From: Pseudoalteromonas sp. S16_S37
GTDB lineage: Bacteria; Pseudomonadota; Gammaproteobacteria; Enterobacterales; Alteromonadaceae
Direction of reading: 5' to 3'
Assembly (NCBI RefSeq): GCF_014694405.1
Contig: NZ_JAAUWV010000004.1
Coordinates: 154,733 to 218,732 of the forward strand
DNA length: 64,000 bases
Numbering within the stretch: position 1 is the stretch's first letter; every line of letters starts with the position of its first letter. This document shows, piece by piece, positions 9,653-18,605 of the stretch. Both the position numbers and the translations under genes were made by a program. The notes under the pieces are model-generated. The model ran no database searches, was not told the origin of the DNA, and saw nothing but the letters and a program-made list of their open reading frames with translations.

Positions 9653-11764
9653 TTGCAATTTATCGCGCTCACATCTATTGGTATCGAACATCTCTTAGCG
9701 GAAGAACTTCAACAAGCAGGACTAGAACTGGTCAAGCAAAATGTTGGCTCTATTCGTTTTAATGCTGATAATCTAGCCGCGCAAAAGTTTTGTTTAACAA
9801 CACGTTTCGCCACTCGTGTTATGTTGATGATTGACGAAAGTGAAGAGATTAAAGACAAAGCAGCGCTTTATAAGTTTGCAAGATTTCAAGCTTGGCAAGA
9901 TTGGTTTGGTCCAACTCAAACATTTGCAATAGAGTTTAACGGTACCAATACAGAGCTGAAAAATACTCAGTTCTCTGGTTTAGTTATAAAAGACGGCATT
10001 GTAGATTATTTTAATGATCTCTATGAGCAGCGTCCAAACGTAGACAAAACTGATCCTAACATCAGAGTTATCGCAAAACTGAATAAAAACAAATGTGCGT
10101 TATACATCGACTACTCAGGACCTCGTTTATCAGATAGAGGATACCGTACGCGTCAAGGTAAAGCGCCAATTCGTGAACATCTTGCTGCTGCCTTAGTGAA
10201 GCGTAGCGGCTGGCTTGAAGACACCACTCGCCCTTTATTTGACCCATGTTGTGGCTCAGGTACGCTGCTGATTGAAGCGGCTTGTATGGCGAATAATATC
10301 TATAGCAACTTAAATCGAGAGTTCGCATTTAAGCGATTACCAAGCTTTAGAAAAGCCAAATTTGATGAAATACAAGCAGAATTAAAATCAGCACAAAAAG
10401 ACAATAAATTGTGGATCATCGGATCAGACTTTGATCAAAAGGTGGTTGCTGTTGCTGAGCAAAATGCCCAAAGAGCAGGGGTTAGCGAGCACATTCAGTT
10501 TAGCGTTAAAGATGCCAATGCTTTGGGTCAGGTTGCAAAACGTTCAGGGGTTGTACTGAGTAACTTACCTTATGGTGAACGTTTAGGGTCAATGGCCGAG
10601 CTAGTTAACTTGTACCGTAATATGGGGATCGCGTTTAAAAAGCATTTTAAAGAATGGCGATTAGCTTTACTGGGCACAGACGACAGTTTGTTTAAGTTGT
10701 TAAAGCTATCTAGAGAAAAACGTTACAAATTTAAAAACGGTCCGATTGATGTTGAGCTAAATATGTATGAGCTTAACGAACGTCAAGTAACACAAAACGA
10801 ACAGAAAGTAGGCCTCAACTTTGAGGGCTCTACTGCGTTTGCAAATCGTTTGAAAAAGAATAAACAGGCACTAAAAAGTTGGCTCAAAAATGAGCAAATT
10901 AACGCATATCGCGTGTATGACGCCGACATTCCGGAATATAACGTTGCTGTTGATGTGTATAATGATTCGGCCGTTATCTTTGAGTATGCCGCGCCTAAAG
11001 AAATAGACGACAACGTTGCACAAAAGCGTTTGCAGGATGTGATCACACTTACCGCCGAACAGTTACAAATTGCGCCACAGAACATCGCAGTAAAGGTTCG
11101 TAAAAAGCAAAAAGGCGAGTCACAGTACACAGCGATGGATAAGCAAAATCGTTATGATACGGTAGAAGAGTTTGGCGCTAAATTTAAAGTTAATTTGTTT
11201 GATTATCTCGATACGGGGCTATTTTTAGATCACCGCTTGGCGCGTCGTTACATTCAACAAAATGCCAAAGACAAACGCTTTTTGAATTTGTTTTCTTACA
11301 CGGGTTCAGCATCGGTGCATGCCGCAATCGGTGATGCAAAATCGGTTATGACGGTAGATATGTCAAAAACGTATCTAAAATGGGCAGAAGAAAACTTTGC
11401 GTTAAATAACTTAAAGAACCCGCGTTATCGCTTTGAGCAGGCAGATTGTTTAAAGTGGCTGGAGCATGCGCAAGGTCAGTATGATCTGATATTTTTAGAC
11501 CCGCCAACCTTTTCTAACTCGAAACGAATGAAGGACGTATTTGATGTACAACGAGACCACATTCAGTTACTGACTTGGGTTAAAAAGATCTTAAGCCCAA
11601 AAGGCGTGCTTATTTTCTCAAACAACAAGCGCGGTTTTAAAATCGATGAAGTCGGTTTGATTGGACTTGGCTTAAAAGCGCAAAACATCTCAAATGAGAC
11701 ATTATCGCCAGACTTTAAGCGTAATAAACAGATACACAACAGCTGGTTGATAACCCATGGCTAA
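9653..11764 (+). CDS. rlmL: Bifunctional 23S rRNA methyltransferase RlmKL
   Basis: A 703-aa fused enzyme making m2G2445 (RlmL half) and m7G2069 (RlmK half) in 23S rRNA with S-adenosylmethionine. In order: THUMP RNA-binding domain (~45-155), RlmL methyltransferase with DPCCGSGTLLIEAA (~196) and catalytic NLPYGER (~303; the usual NPPY has Leu here), and RlmK methyltransferase with NLFSYTGSASVHAA (~544) and DPPTFSNSKRM (~615). The length equals E. coli RlmL (702 aa). The start is TTG with aaaggg 8 bases upstream; a TATACT -10-like hexamer sits at 9616-9621. The 3' end overlaps the glutaredoxin-like gene by 8 bases. Confidence 0.95.
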   Translation: MQFIALTSIGIEHLLAEELQQAGLELVKQNVGSIRFNADNLAAQKFCLTTRFATRVMLMIDESEEIKDKAALYKFARFQAWQDWFGPTQTFAIEFNGTNTELKNTQFSGLVIKDGIVDYFNDLYEQRPNVDKTDPNIRVIAKLNKNKCALYIDYSGPRLSDRGYRTRQGKAPIREHLAAALVKRSGWLEDTTRPLFDPCCGSGTLLIEAACMANNIYSNLNREFAFKRLPSFRKAKFDEIQAELKSAQKDNKLWIIGSDFDQKVVAVAEQNAQRAGVSEHIQFSVKDANALGQVAKRSGVVLSNLPYGERLGSMAELVNLYRNMGIAFKKHFKEWRLALLGTDDSLFKLLKLSREKRYKFKNGPIDVELNMYELNERQVTQNEQKVGLNFEGSTAFANRLKKNKQALKSWLKNEQINAYRVYDADIPEYNVAVDVYNDSAVIFEYAAPKEIDDNVAQKRLQDVITLTAEQLQIAPQNIAVKVRKKQKGESQYTAMDKQNRYDTVEEFGAKFKVNLFDYLDTGLFLDHRLARRYIQQNAKDKRFLNLFSYTGSASVHAAIGDAKSVMTVDMSKTYLKWAEENFALNNLKNPRYRFEQADCLKWLEHAQGQYDLIFLDPPTFSNSKRMKDVFDVQRDHIQLLTWVKKILSPKGVLIFSNNKRGFKIDEVGLIGLGLKAQNISNETLSPDFKRNKQIHNSWLITHG

Positions 11765-11987
11765 ATATGTTTTATACCACACAGAAGGTTGTCATTTGTG
11801 TGAACAAGCTTATGAATTGATGTTGCAGCTCATACCATCTGAGGAGTTTGAGCTGATAGATATAGTAAGTGATGAAGCCTTGATGGCTGCATATCAAACA
11901 TCAATTCCAGTAATGAAAAGATGCTCTGATGAAGAGGCCATATATTGGCCTTTTGATCAGCAAAAAATTCAACAACTCGTAGAATAA
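11757..11987 (+). CDS. Glutaredoxin-family protein (DUF836-like)
   Basis: A 76-aa thioredoxin-fold protein. The N-terminal YHTEGCHLCEQA has the CxxC redox pair (Cys13, Cys16), and SIPVMK carries the cis-proline loop before a short C-terminal helix. It is shorter than classical glutaredoxins (~85 aa), as is usual for this small family lying between rlmL and uup in marine gammaproteobacteria. It overlaps rlmL by 8 bases and ends one base before uup, so the three are co-transcribed. The function is not established; a thiol-disulfide role is inferred from the fold. Confidence 0.8.
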   Translation: MAKYVLYHTEGCHLCEQAYELMLQLIPSEEFELIDIVSDEALMAAYQTSIPVMKRCSDEEAIYWPFDQQKIQQLVE

Positions 11988-11988
11988 T

Positions 11989-13902
11989 ATGGATTTAATT
12001 AGAATATCAAAAGCGCAATTAGCGTTTGGCACACACCCTTTGCTGGACAATGCCGATGCGGTTATCGAAGCCGGTGAAAGAGTCTGTATCGTTGGTCGAA
12101 ACGGTGCTGGTAAATCTACTTTACTCAAAGTACTTGATGGTGAAGTGTTACTTGATGACGGTGAAATTAACCGTGTAGGAGAGTTAAAAGTCTCTCGTCT
12201 TGAACAAGACCCACCTAAAGGCGCACATGGCTCCGTATTTGATTATGTAGCCAATGGCTTACCTAATATTGCTGAATTGCTGATTGAATTTAATCATGTT
12301 AGCGAAGCGCTGCAGACGGATCAATCACCAGCCTTGTTGGGTAAACTTGAGAAGCTGTCGAACAAAATTGAGGCGGCAGATGCTTGGCGTTTTGAAAGCC
12401 GCATTAAGTTGGTTTTAAGCCAGCTTGAACTCGAATCAAATATGCGCTTGGAAAAGCTCTCTGGTGGATGGCTGCGCAAGGTTGCGCTTGCAAAAGCGCT
12501 GGTCAGTGAACCCGATCTACTCCTTCTAGACGAACCAACTAACCATTTGGATATGAACAGCGTTATTTGGTTGGAGCAGTTTTTAAAAGACTTTAAAGGC
12601 GGCATCGTGTTTATTTCGCACGATAGGGCGTTTATCAGAGCAGTCGCTACACGTATTCTTGATTTGGATAGGGGCAAGCTGATTTCTTATCCAGGTGACT
12701 ATGCTAAATACTTAGAGCAAAAAGCACACGACTTAAAAGTAGAAGAATCGCAAAATGCGTTATTCGACAAAAAGCTAGCCGAAGAAGAAGCTTGGATCCG
12801 TCAAGGGATCAAAGCGAGAAGAACGCGTAATGAAGGACGTGTTCGCGCACTAAAAGCACTTCGAAATGAGCGTAAGCAACGAGTCGAACAAGTGGGTAAA
12901 ACTGACTTTAATATTGAAACAGCAGAGCGCTCAGGCAAGTTGGTGTTTGAAGCACAGCATGTGCATCATGCTTTTAAAGATAAAATTATCGCTAAAGATT
13001 TCTCAACACTTGTGATGAGGGGCGATAGAGTGGGTCTTGTTGGGCCTAATGGTGTGGGCAAAACAACACTACTCAAATTATTGTTTGGTGACTTAGCTGC
13101 AGACGGCGGAAAGATAAAGCAAGGCGTGAATTTAGAAGTTGCTTATTTTGATCAGTATCGTGAAAAACTTGATGAAGAGGCAACGGTGCAAGACAACGTT
13201 GCAGAGGGTAAACAAGAAGTGATGATGGGTGGAAGAAGTCGTCATGTACTTGGCTATTTGCAAGACTTTTTGTTTCCTCCAGCCAGAGCTCGAACTCCTG
13301 TTAAGGCTTTGTCGGGTGGAGAGAAGAATCGCTTACTTCTCGCCAAGCTGTTTTTGAAGCCATCCAATGTGTTGGTATTGGACGAACCAACCAACGATTT
13401 AGATATCGAAACGCTAGAACTGCTTGAAGACATTATCAACCAGTATCAGGGCACCATCTTAATCGTCAGCCACGACCGTGAATTTATTGATAATACTTGT
13501 AACTCAGTTTGGGCATTCGAAGGCAGTGGTCAAATTACTGATATCGTTGGTGGTTATACAGATTACGAGCAATATGTTGCTATGCGTCAAGCGCAAGCAA
13601 AAGAACTTGAAAAACAAGTTAAGCAAGATGCAGAAAAGCAAGCGAAACAAAGCAAAGCAAGTAATAACAAAACAACCAAGCTAAGTTACAAATTAAAACT
13701 TGAATTAGAGCAGTTGCCAAGTAAAGTAGAAGCACTTGAGCAAGCACTAGAACAGCAACAAGAAATAGTAAATGCCCCAGACTTTTTCAAGCAAGATGCA
13801 CAAACTACGCAAAGTGCGTTGAACGAATTAGCTGAACTTGAGTCGAAGCTTGAAATCGCGTTCGTGCGTTGGGAAGAACTAGAAGCATTACAAAATCAGT
13901 AG
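11989..13902 (+). CDS. uup: ABC-F ATPase Uup
   Basis: A 637-aa soluble ABC-F protein without membrane segments. Two ATPase domains: Walker A GRNGAGKST (~35) with signature LSGGWLRKVALAKAL (~155) and LLLDEPTNHLD (~177), then GPNGVGKTT (~350) with LSGGEKNRLLLAKL (~440) and VLDEPTNDLD (~463). The two are joined by a charged linker (~240-300). The C-terminal ~100 residues are a Lys/Gln/Glu-rich coiled coil, the nucleic-acid-binding domain typical of Uup. Known roles include ribosome-associated activity and suppression of precise transposon excision. Last gene of the rlmL operon; the DUF3466 gene begins 11 bases downstream. Confidence 0.95.
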   Translation: MDLIRISKAQLAFGTHPLLDNADAVIEAGERVCIVGRNGAGKSTLLKVLDGEVLLDDGEINRVGELKVSRLEQDPPKGAHGSVFDYVANGLPNIAELLIEFNHVSEALQTDQSPALLGKLEKLSNKIEAADAWRFESRIKLVLSQLELESNMRLEKLSGGWLRKVALAKALVSEPDLLLLDEPTNHLDMNSVIWLEQFLKDFKGGIVFISHDRAFIRAVATRILDLDRGKLISYPGDYAKYLEQKAHDLKVEESQNALFDKKLAEEEAWIRQGIKARRTRNEGRVRALKALRNERKQRVEQVGKTDFNIETAERSGKLVFEAQHVHHAFKDKIIAKDFSTLVMRGDRVGLVGPNGVGKTTLLKLLFGDLAADGGKIKQGVNLEVAYFDQYREKLDEEATVQDNVAEGKQEVMMGGRSRHVLGYLQDFLFPPARARTPVKALSGGEKNRLLLAKLFLKPSNVLVLDEPTNDLDIETLELLEDIINQYQGTILIVSHDREFIDNTCNSVWAFEGSGQITDIVGGYTDYEQYVAMRQAQAKELEKQVKQDAEKQAKQSKASNNKTTKLSYKLKLELEQLPSKVEALEQALEQQQEIVNAPDFFKQDAQTTQSALNELAELESKLEIAFVRWEELEALQNQ

Positions 13903-13913
13903 TAAGGAATAAA

Positions 13914-15659
13914 ATGAAGCACACATTTTTAGCTGTAAGCATTTTTGCTGGCTTAAGTAGTCAGGCACTTGCAGCTACCTACCAATTAACAGAGTTGCCT
14001 CGCTATGAAGGCGGTAAATATACAATAATCTCAGATGTTAACGATAATGGCCAAGTTATCGGTGCTGCAACAAACTTATTTGGGCTACCCATTGACGTTA
14101 GTTACATCGACTTCGAAGATACCGACATAAAGAATGCTTATACTCAAACTGAAAAGGCGTACAAAGACATAGACGAAGTAATATCTTTTACGTTAGAAGA
14201 TATTAAAAATGGTGTAGCTGCAACGAATGCTGATGCAATTAGCTTTATGTTGAACTTTTTGGGAGCACGAGCAAGTTCTGCTGAATATCAAAAACTTCAA
14301 GATAGGATAGCGCTTAATATTGATGCTGTATCGGCACAAGAGCAAGTGATATTTGATGTTGAGGATGCCGATACTAATGGTTTAACTCGTTCAACGTCAA
14401 ACTATTTGACTGCTATTAGTGAAGATGGGGTTATTGTTGGTTGGGGGTCATCACCTTTTTCGAAAACCACTTTTACGCCTGAAGGTGAATCGCAAGCAAA
14501 GACATACTTTATCCGTGATTGGAGTTCTAGGGGTATAGTATTAACTCCTCAGGGTGAAAAGATAACATTAGAGCCAGCATTTTCTGAGCATGGTGGCTAT
14601 AGCATGGCGTCAGATATTCGTAAGCTAGATGATGGTGGTTATGTTGTTGTTGGTCAATCAAGCACTGGTATCCCAGAGAACCGCCAGAAAAACTACGATG
14701 ATAACTGTGATGATAAAGATGAACCTTTACAAGTTTGTCGTTGGATAAGGCAACTATCATCTAGTCGAACATTTTATGACTTGAGAGCATTTAAGTGGCA
14801 GCTAGACGAAAACTTTAATGTAGTTAGCTCGCAAGACTTAGGTTTGGGTTTAACACCTAAAGAAGACGAAGACGATGCTTTTATCAGTGAAGCTTTAGCC
14901 GTTAACAAAGCTGGGATTGCGGTTGGTTATTCACCCTACAGAGAAGGCGATGACTACTACCCATATGGCGTAGCAGGGTATTTTAAAGACGGTACTTTTA
15001 AAGCATTTAAAAAGTTAGAAAGATGGTACGAAATAGGCAAAGCAACAGATATCAATAATAACAACATTGCCGTTGGTTATATGGCGGATAGAATTAGCAA
15101 CACCATTAATGATCAATATGCATTTTATTACGACCTAAATGAAGATAAATTTGTTGAGCTGCCATACTTTTTTAAAGGCTCAGATGCCATTGCGACTGAT
15201 ATCAATGATGCAGGATTTATCGTAGGCCAAGCACGAGTTGAGAAGGACGGTGCTAACCGTCGCAGAGAGGGCTTTATCTACCAAATAGGTGATGATAAGG
15301 TTACCAATATTAACGATTTACTGCCTTGTAAAGATAGTAATGGAAACAACTATCCATACACTATTGCTGAGGCAATTAAGATCACTGAGTCAAACCATAT
15401 TTACGCAATTGCGACTAAAACGGTAGAACGTAGAGACCGCTTGGGTAACATTGAAAAAGATAGTAAGGGCAATATCGAGTACGAATCTGTGACTCTCCCT
15501 GTATTGTTAACACCCATCTCGGGTGGCCAAGTTGAAAGCTGTCCACCACCAGAGGCGGAAACGTATGAGCGTAAATCAGGAAGTGCAGTGTTTTTGAGTT
15601 TGCTAGCGCTACCATTTGCATGGCTGCGAAGAAGAAAGTTGAAATTAGCGAAAAGCTAA
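13914..15659 (+). CDS. Secreted DUF3466 protein with GlyGly-CTERM-like tail
   Basis: A 581-aa exported protein. ATG 13914 is preferred over upstream in-frame codons because aagga precedes it and it starts a clean signal peptide (MKHTFLAVSIFAGLSSQALA). The body holds several HAF/DUF3466-type repeats with the pattern D-x-N-x-x-G-x-x-x-G: ISDVNDNGQVIGAA, ALAVNKAGIAVGYS, ATDINNNNIAVGYM, ATDINDAGFIVGQA. The C-terminus is Gly-Ser, then a hydrophobic stretch (VFLSLLALPFAW), then RRRK. This is the tripartite layout of GlyGly-CTERM/rhombosortase substrates, though the glycine motif is weak. It lies after uup, as DUF3466 genes do in vibrios. Function unknown. Confidence 0.8.
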   Translation: MKHTFLAVSIFAGLSSQALAATYQLTELPRYEGGKYTIISDVNDNGQVIGAATNLFGLPIDVSYIDFEDTDIKNAYTQTEKAYKDIDEVISFTLEDIKNGVAATNADAISFMLNFLGARASSAEYQKLQDRIALNIDAVSAQEQVIFDVEDADTNGLTRSTSNYLTAISEDGVIVGWGSSPFSKTTFTPEGESQAKTYFIRDWSSRGIVLTPQGEKITLEPAFSEHGGYSMASDIRKLDDGGYVVVGQSSTGIPENRQKNYDDNCDDKDEPLQVCRWIRQLSSSRTFYDLRAFKWQLDENFNVVSSQDLGLGLTPKEDEDDAFISEALAVNKAGIAVGYSPYREGDDYYPYGVAGYFKDGTFKAFKKLERWYEIGKATDINNNNIAVGYMADRISNTINDQYAFYYDLNEDKFVELPYFFKGSDAIATDINDAGFIVGQARVEKDGANRRREGFIYQIGDDKVTNINDLLPCKDSNGNNYPYTIAEAIKITESNHIYAIATKTVERRDRLGNIEKDSKGNIEYESVTLPVLLTPISGGQVESCPPPEAETYERKSGSAVFLSLLALPFAWLRRRKLKLAKS

Positions 15660-15672
15660 CAGATAACCAGAA

Positions 15673-15704
15673 CAATAAAAAAGCCCTTAAGGGCTTTTTT
15701 ATTG
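15673..15704. terminator. Bidirectional terminator between DUF3466 and DUF2062 genes
   Basis: A perfect palindrome with core aaaaaagccctt / aagggctttttt has a T run on both strands, between two convergent genes. Confidence 0.9.
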
Positions 15705-15718
15705 TCTATATTTTATAT

Positions 15719-16228
15719 CTATTGCTTATTTCTAGAAGACCAAGCCTTATTAACTGATCTTCGCCATAAGTAGTCGATGCCAAAGTAACCTATCACAGAG
15801 GCAACACTTGCACAGATCAAAGAGCCTACCATAAATGCGGGACCTATGGTGGACAAGCTCTGAGTTAGCCATTCCCAGCTCGCCTCAAAATGAAATGGCT
15901 GAGTCTCTTGACCAAGGGCAAATACGCCGACCAAATACGAGCAGTAAAAAATGGGCGGCATGGTGAGAGGGTTGGTTAACCACACTAAGGCAACTGACAG
16001 AGGCAAATTTACGCGAAATGGAATCGCAAAAGCAGCAGCTAGTACCATTTGAAAAGGAACAGGGATGAATGCGAAGAACAACCCCACAGAAAATGCGCCA
16101 CGGGCAGAGCGTCTGTTCAAATGCCAAAGGTTGGCGTCATGCAATAAACGACCAAATATTTTGAGTGACTTTTGCTGTTTGATCTTATTGTGATCGGGTA
16201 AAAATCGTTGGATCGTTTTCTTAGCCAT
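15719..16228 (-). CDS. DUF2062 membrane protein
   Basis: A 169-aa membrane protein with three or more hydrophobic segments: GAFSVGLFFAFIPVPFQMVLAAAFAI, LSVALVWLTNPLTMPPIFY and the C-terminal VGSLICASVASVIGYFGIDYLW (each is broken up by family-conserved polar residues). The NPLT-PP and IPVPFQ motifs are typical of DUF2062. The basic N-terminus (KKTIQRFLPDHNKIKQQKSL) should lie in the cytoplasm. It is divergent from comEC with a 21-base overlap of 5' ends if comEC starts at 16208. DUF2062 beside comEC is a recurrent arrangement in vibrios and Alteromonadales. Function unknown. Confidence 0.85.
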   Translation of the reverse strand: MAKKTIQRFLPDHNKIKQQKSLKIFGRLLHDANLWHLNRRSARGAFSVGLFFAFIPVPFQMVLAAAFAIPFRVNLPLSVALVWLTNPLTMPPIFYCSYLVGVFALGQETQPFHFEASWEWLTQSLSTIGPAFMVGSLICASVASVIGYFGIDYLWRRSVNKAWSSRNKQ

Positions 16229-18475
16229 ACTGTGAAACCATATACGTCAATTCTCTTCGGGTGTGGGTTTTGTGTAGGCTGTTTGATAACCGTATTTTTT
16301 TACGAACACTGGCAGTTTTATAGCAGCTTACTTTTCCTACTGGTTGTCGCGCATTATTTTAAGCCGTTTTGGCTATTATTGTTAGGGTTTATTTTAGCTA
16401 TTTTTTCAGTATCGGTACATTATTGGCTTTTTTACAAGCAACCTGAGTTAGAAGAGGAACAATTACAGGCTGTTAGTATAGAAGCTCGGATAGAAAAAAC
16501 CTTTTCGGATGATTATTTGCGCATCAGGCTTACCAAAATAGCTGAAGAATCACTGCCATGGTACCGACAAGTTTTTGCAAATGTTGCTTTAAAGGATACT
16601 ACAAACAAACTAGAAAGCGGCTTATACGTAAAAGCACTCGCAAAACTAAACCCGTATCGCAGTCGTAAAAACTTCGATAGTTTTGACGGTGAACTCTATG
16701 CATTTACGCAAAAGCTCCACTACAAAGGTCAATTGACTCAGATCCAGTCGTTCTCCACAGCAAAAGCGAATGTCATTACAGTTTATCGCCAGTGGTTATG
16801 GCAAAACCTAGATGGCTATCAATTATCTTGGCTATATTACACGCTACTTAGTGGAGACAAATCACAAATAAGTGCTGAAAACAAACAACGCATGCAACAG
16901 TTGGGGCTTAGCCATATGCTCGCAATATCAGGGCTGCATGTAGGTATTGTATATGCCCTAGGCTTTTATATGAGCCAATGTTGTTGTTTTTTTGCTAGCT
17001 TATTTGGTGTAAGGTATAGTCAACTAAATGATTTGAATCGATATTACGCTTTTGCAGGCTTAACTTTTAGCATACTGTATGTGTTATTAAGTGGTTTGGC
17101 TGTATCGGCACTGCGTGCATTACTCATGCTTTCGGTATTGGTGATTGCTTATTTTTTTGCAAGGCAAATAATCAACTATCGCGTGTTGCTATTCGCCCTG
17201 TGTGGTGTACTCCTCGTTGATCCGTTTTCGGTTTTAAATCCCGGATTGTATTTTTCATTTATTGCTGTGTACTGCATTTTTAGTTTTGTCAGAATGTCGG
17301 CTAACAAAATAAATGCAAAGCATTTTGCTACTCAGTTAATACTTCTACAACTCATATTGGGTGTGCTACTAGCCCCATTGAGTAGTTACTATTTTTACGG
17401 AATTAGCGTCTCTTCATTAATCACCAATATCGTTTTTATTCCTTTATTGACATTTTTGTTGCTGCCAGCACTGGCTTTGCTGTTGATTAGTTTTTTATGC
17501 GGTTTTACGTTTAATTGGTTTGCGCTAATTGATGAGGCCATATTTGTAATCCTTAAGCAATTAACTGAACTACTGCTAGATGCTGGTTGGTTAAAAACAC
17601 AGCCCTTTGCTTGGCAATATCTGGTCATTTTTTACTTATCAATCTTGCTGTTTACACATTGTAAAGTATGGCGCGCTATCGCAATGATTCCGATTGTTAT
17701 GGGTATAACTAATGCAATCAGCGAACCACAAATAAAGTGGCAAATAGACGTGATAGATGTTGGCCATGGTACCGCCGTATTGATAACGGTTGGCAAGCAA
17801 GCGCTGCTTTACGATCTTGGTGCTAAGTACTTCGATCGTTTTTCAATATTTGAACGTGTTGTGAAACCTTATTTAGAAGCGAATAATCTTCAGTTGTCAC
17901 AGGTTATTTTAAGTCATCAAGATAACGATCATGTTGGTGGTATTAACGAGCTGCTTGCGTACATCGGTAGTAGACCTTTGAACGTTTTCCACAATGGGAA
18001 AACACATACCAGCTGTAATATTATTCAAACAAAGTTTGCACAGATCTTAACCGTGGAATCACTTTGGCCAAGTCATGTTATGTCTAGCGACAATAATAAT
18101 TCTTGTGTTGTAAAGGTAAGTGATGGCCACTATTCGTTGCTATTGACAGGTGATATTGAGCGCATTGCTGAACAGTTATTGGTCAAACAAGCAAGCTCAA
18201 AGTTGAGCAGTGATATATTGCTGGTTCCGCACCACGGCAGTAATACCTCTTCGAGTAATGAATTTATCAGCGCGGTTCACCCCCAAATTGCAATTTACTC
18301 AAGAAGCTATTACTCGATTTGGCATTTACCACACCCTAAAGTGGTAGAGCGTTATAATCAAGCAAGTGTGACGCAGCTTGATACTGCACTCGAAGGCCAG
18401 ATACGCATTAAGGTGACAAAAAGTGGATTACTCATAGGATCCGCGAGGAAAAGCCATCAATTTTGGTTTTTGTAA
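16208..18475 (+). CDS. comEC: DNA internalization competence protein ComEC/Rec2
   Basis: A 755-aa inner-membrane channel protein that passes single-stranded DNA into the cytoplasm during transformation. In order: N-terminal membrane helices and DUF4131 OB-like region (~1-190), Competence domain with many membrane segments and the family motif LGLSHMLAISGLHVG (~234), and a C-terminal metallo-beta-lactamase-like domain with SHQDNDHVGG (~568) and PHHGSNTSSS. The length is usual (~750). The start is uncertain: TTG 16208 overlaps the divergent DUF2062 gene, while GTG 16232, eight codons later, avoids it; neither has a strong ribosome binding site. msbA follows after 130 bases. Confidence 0.93.
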   Translation: MDRFLSHTVKPYTSILFGCGFCVGCLITVFFYEHWQFYSSLLFLLVVAHYFKPFWLLLLGFILAIFSVSVHYWLFYKQPELEEEQLQAVSIEARIEKTFSDDYLRIRLTKIAEESLPWYRQVFANVALKDTTNKLESGLYVKALAKLNPYRSRKNFDSFDGELYAFTQKLHYKGQLTQIQSFSTAKANVITVYRQWLWQNLDGYQLSWLYYTLLSGDKSQISAENKQRMQQLGLSHMLAISGLHVGIVYALGFYMSQCCCFFASLFGVRYSQLNDLNRYYAFAGLTFSILYVLLSGLAVSALRALLMLSVLVIAYFFARQIINYRVLLFALCGVLLVDPFSVLNPGLYFSFIAVYCIFSFVRMSANKINAKHFATQLILLQLILGVLLAPLSSYYFYGISVSSLITNIVFIPLLTFLLLPALALLLISFLCGFTFNWFALIDEAIFVILKQLTELLLDAGWLKTQPFAWQYLVIFYLSILLFTHCKVWRAIAMIPIVMGITNAISEPQIKWQIDVIDVGHGTAVLITVGKQALLYDLGAKYFDRFSIFERVVKPYLEANNLQLSQVILSHQDNDHVGGINELLAYIGSRPLNVFHNGKTHTSCNIIQTKFAQILTVESLWPSHVMSSDNNNSCVVKVSDGHYSLLLTGDIERIAEQLLVKQASSKLSSDILLVPHHGSNTSSSNEFISAVHPQIAIYSRSYYSIWHLPHPKVVERYNQASVTQLDTALEGQIRIKVTKSGLLIGSARKSHQFWFL

Positions 18476-18605
18476 CAGGCAAAGCACAGATTTTTGCTTA
18501 TTTTTTGGCGTTTTTACTTCAATAATAAAGGTTTGGCGACATTGCATTTTGTTTTTGAGCAGTGCCAAAGTACAATAGACAGGTTTTCAATCGCAGAGAG
18601 TTTTT

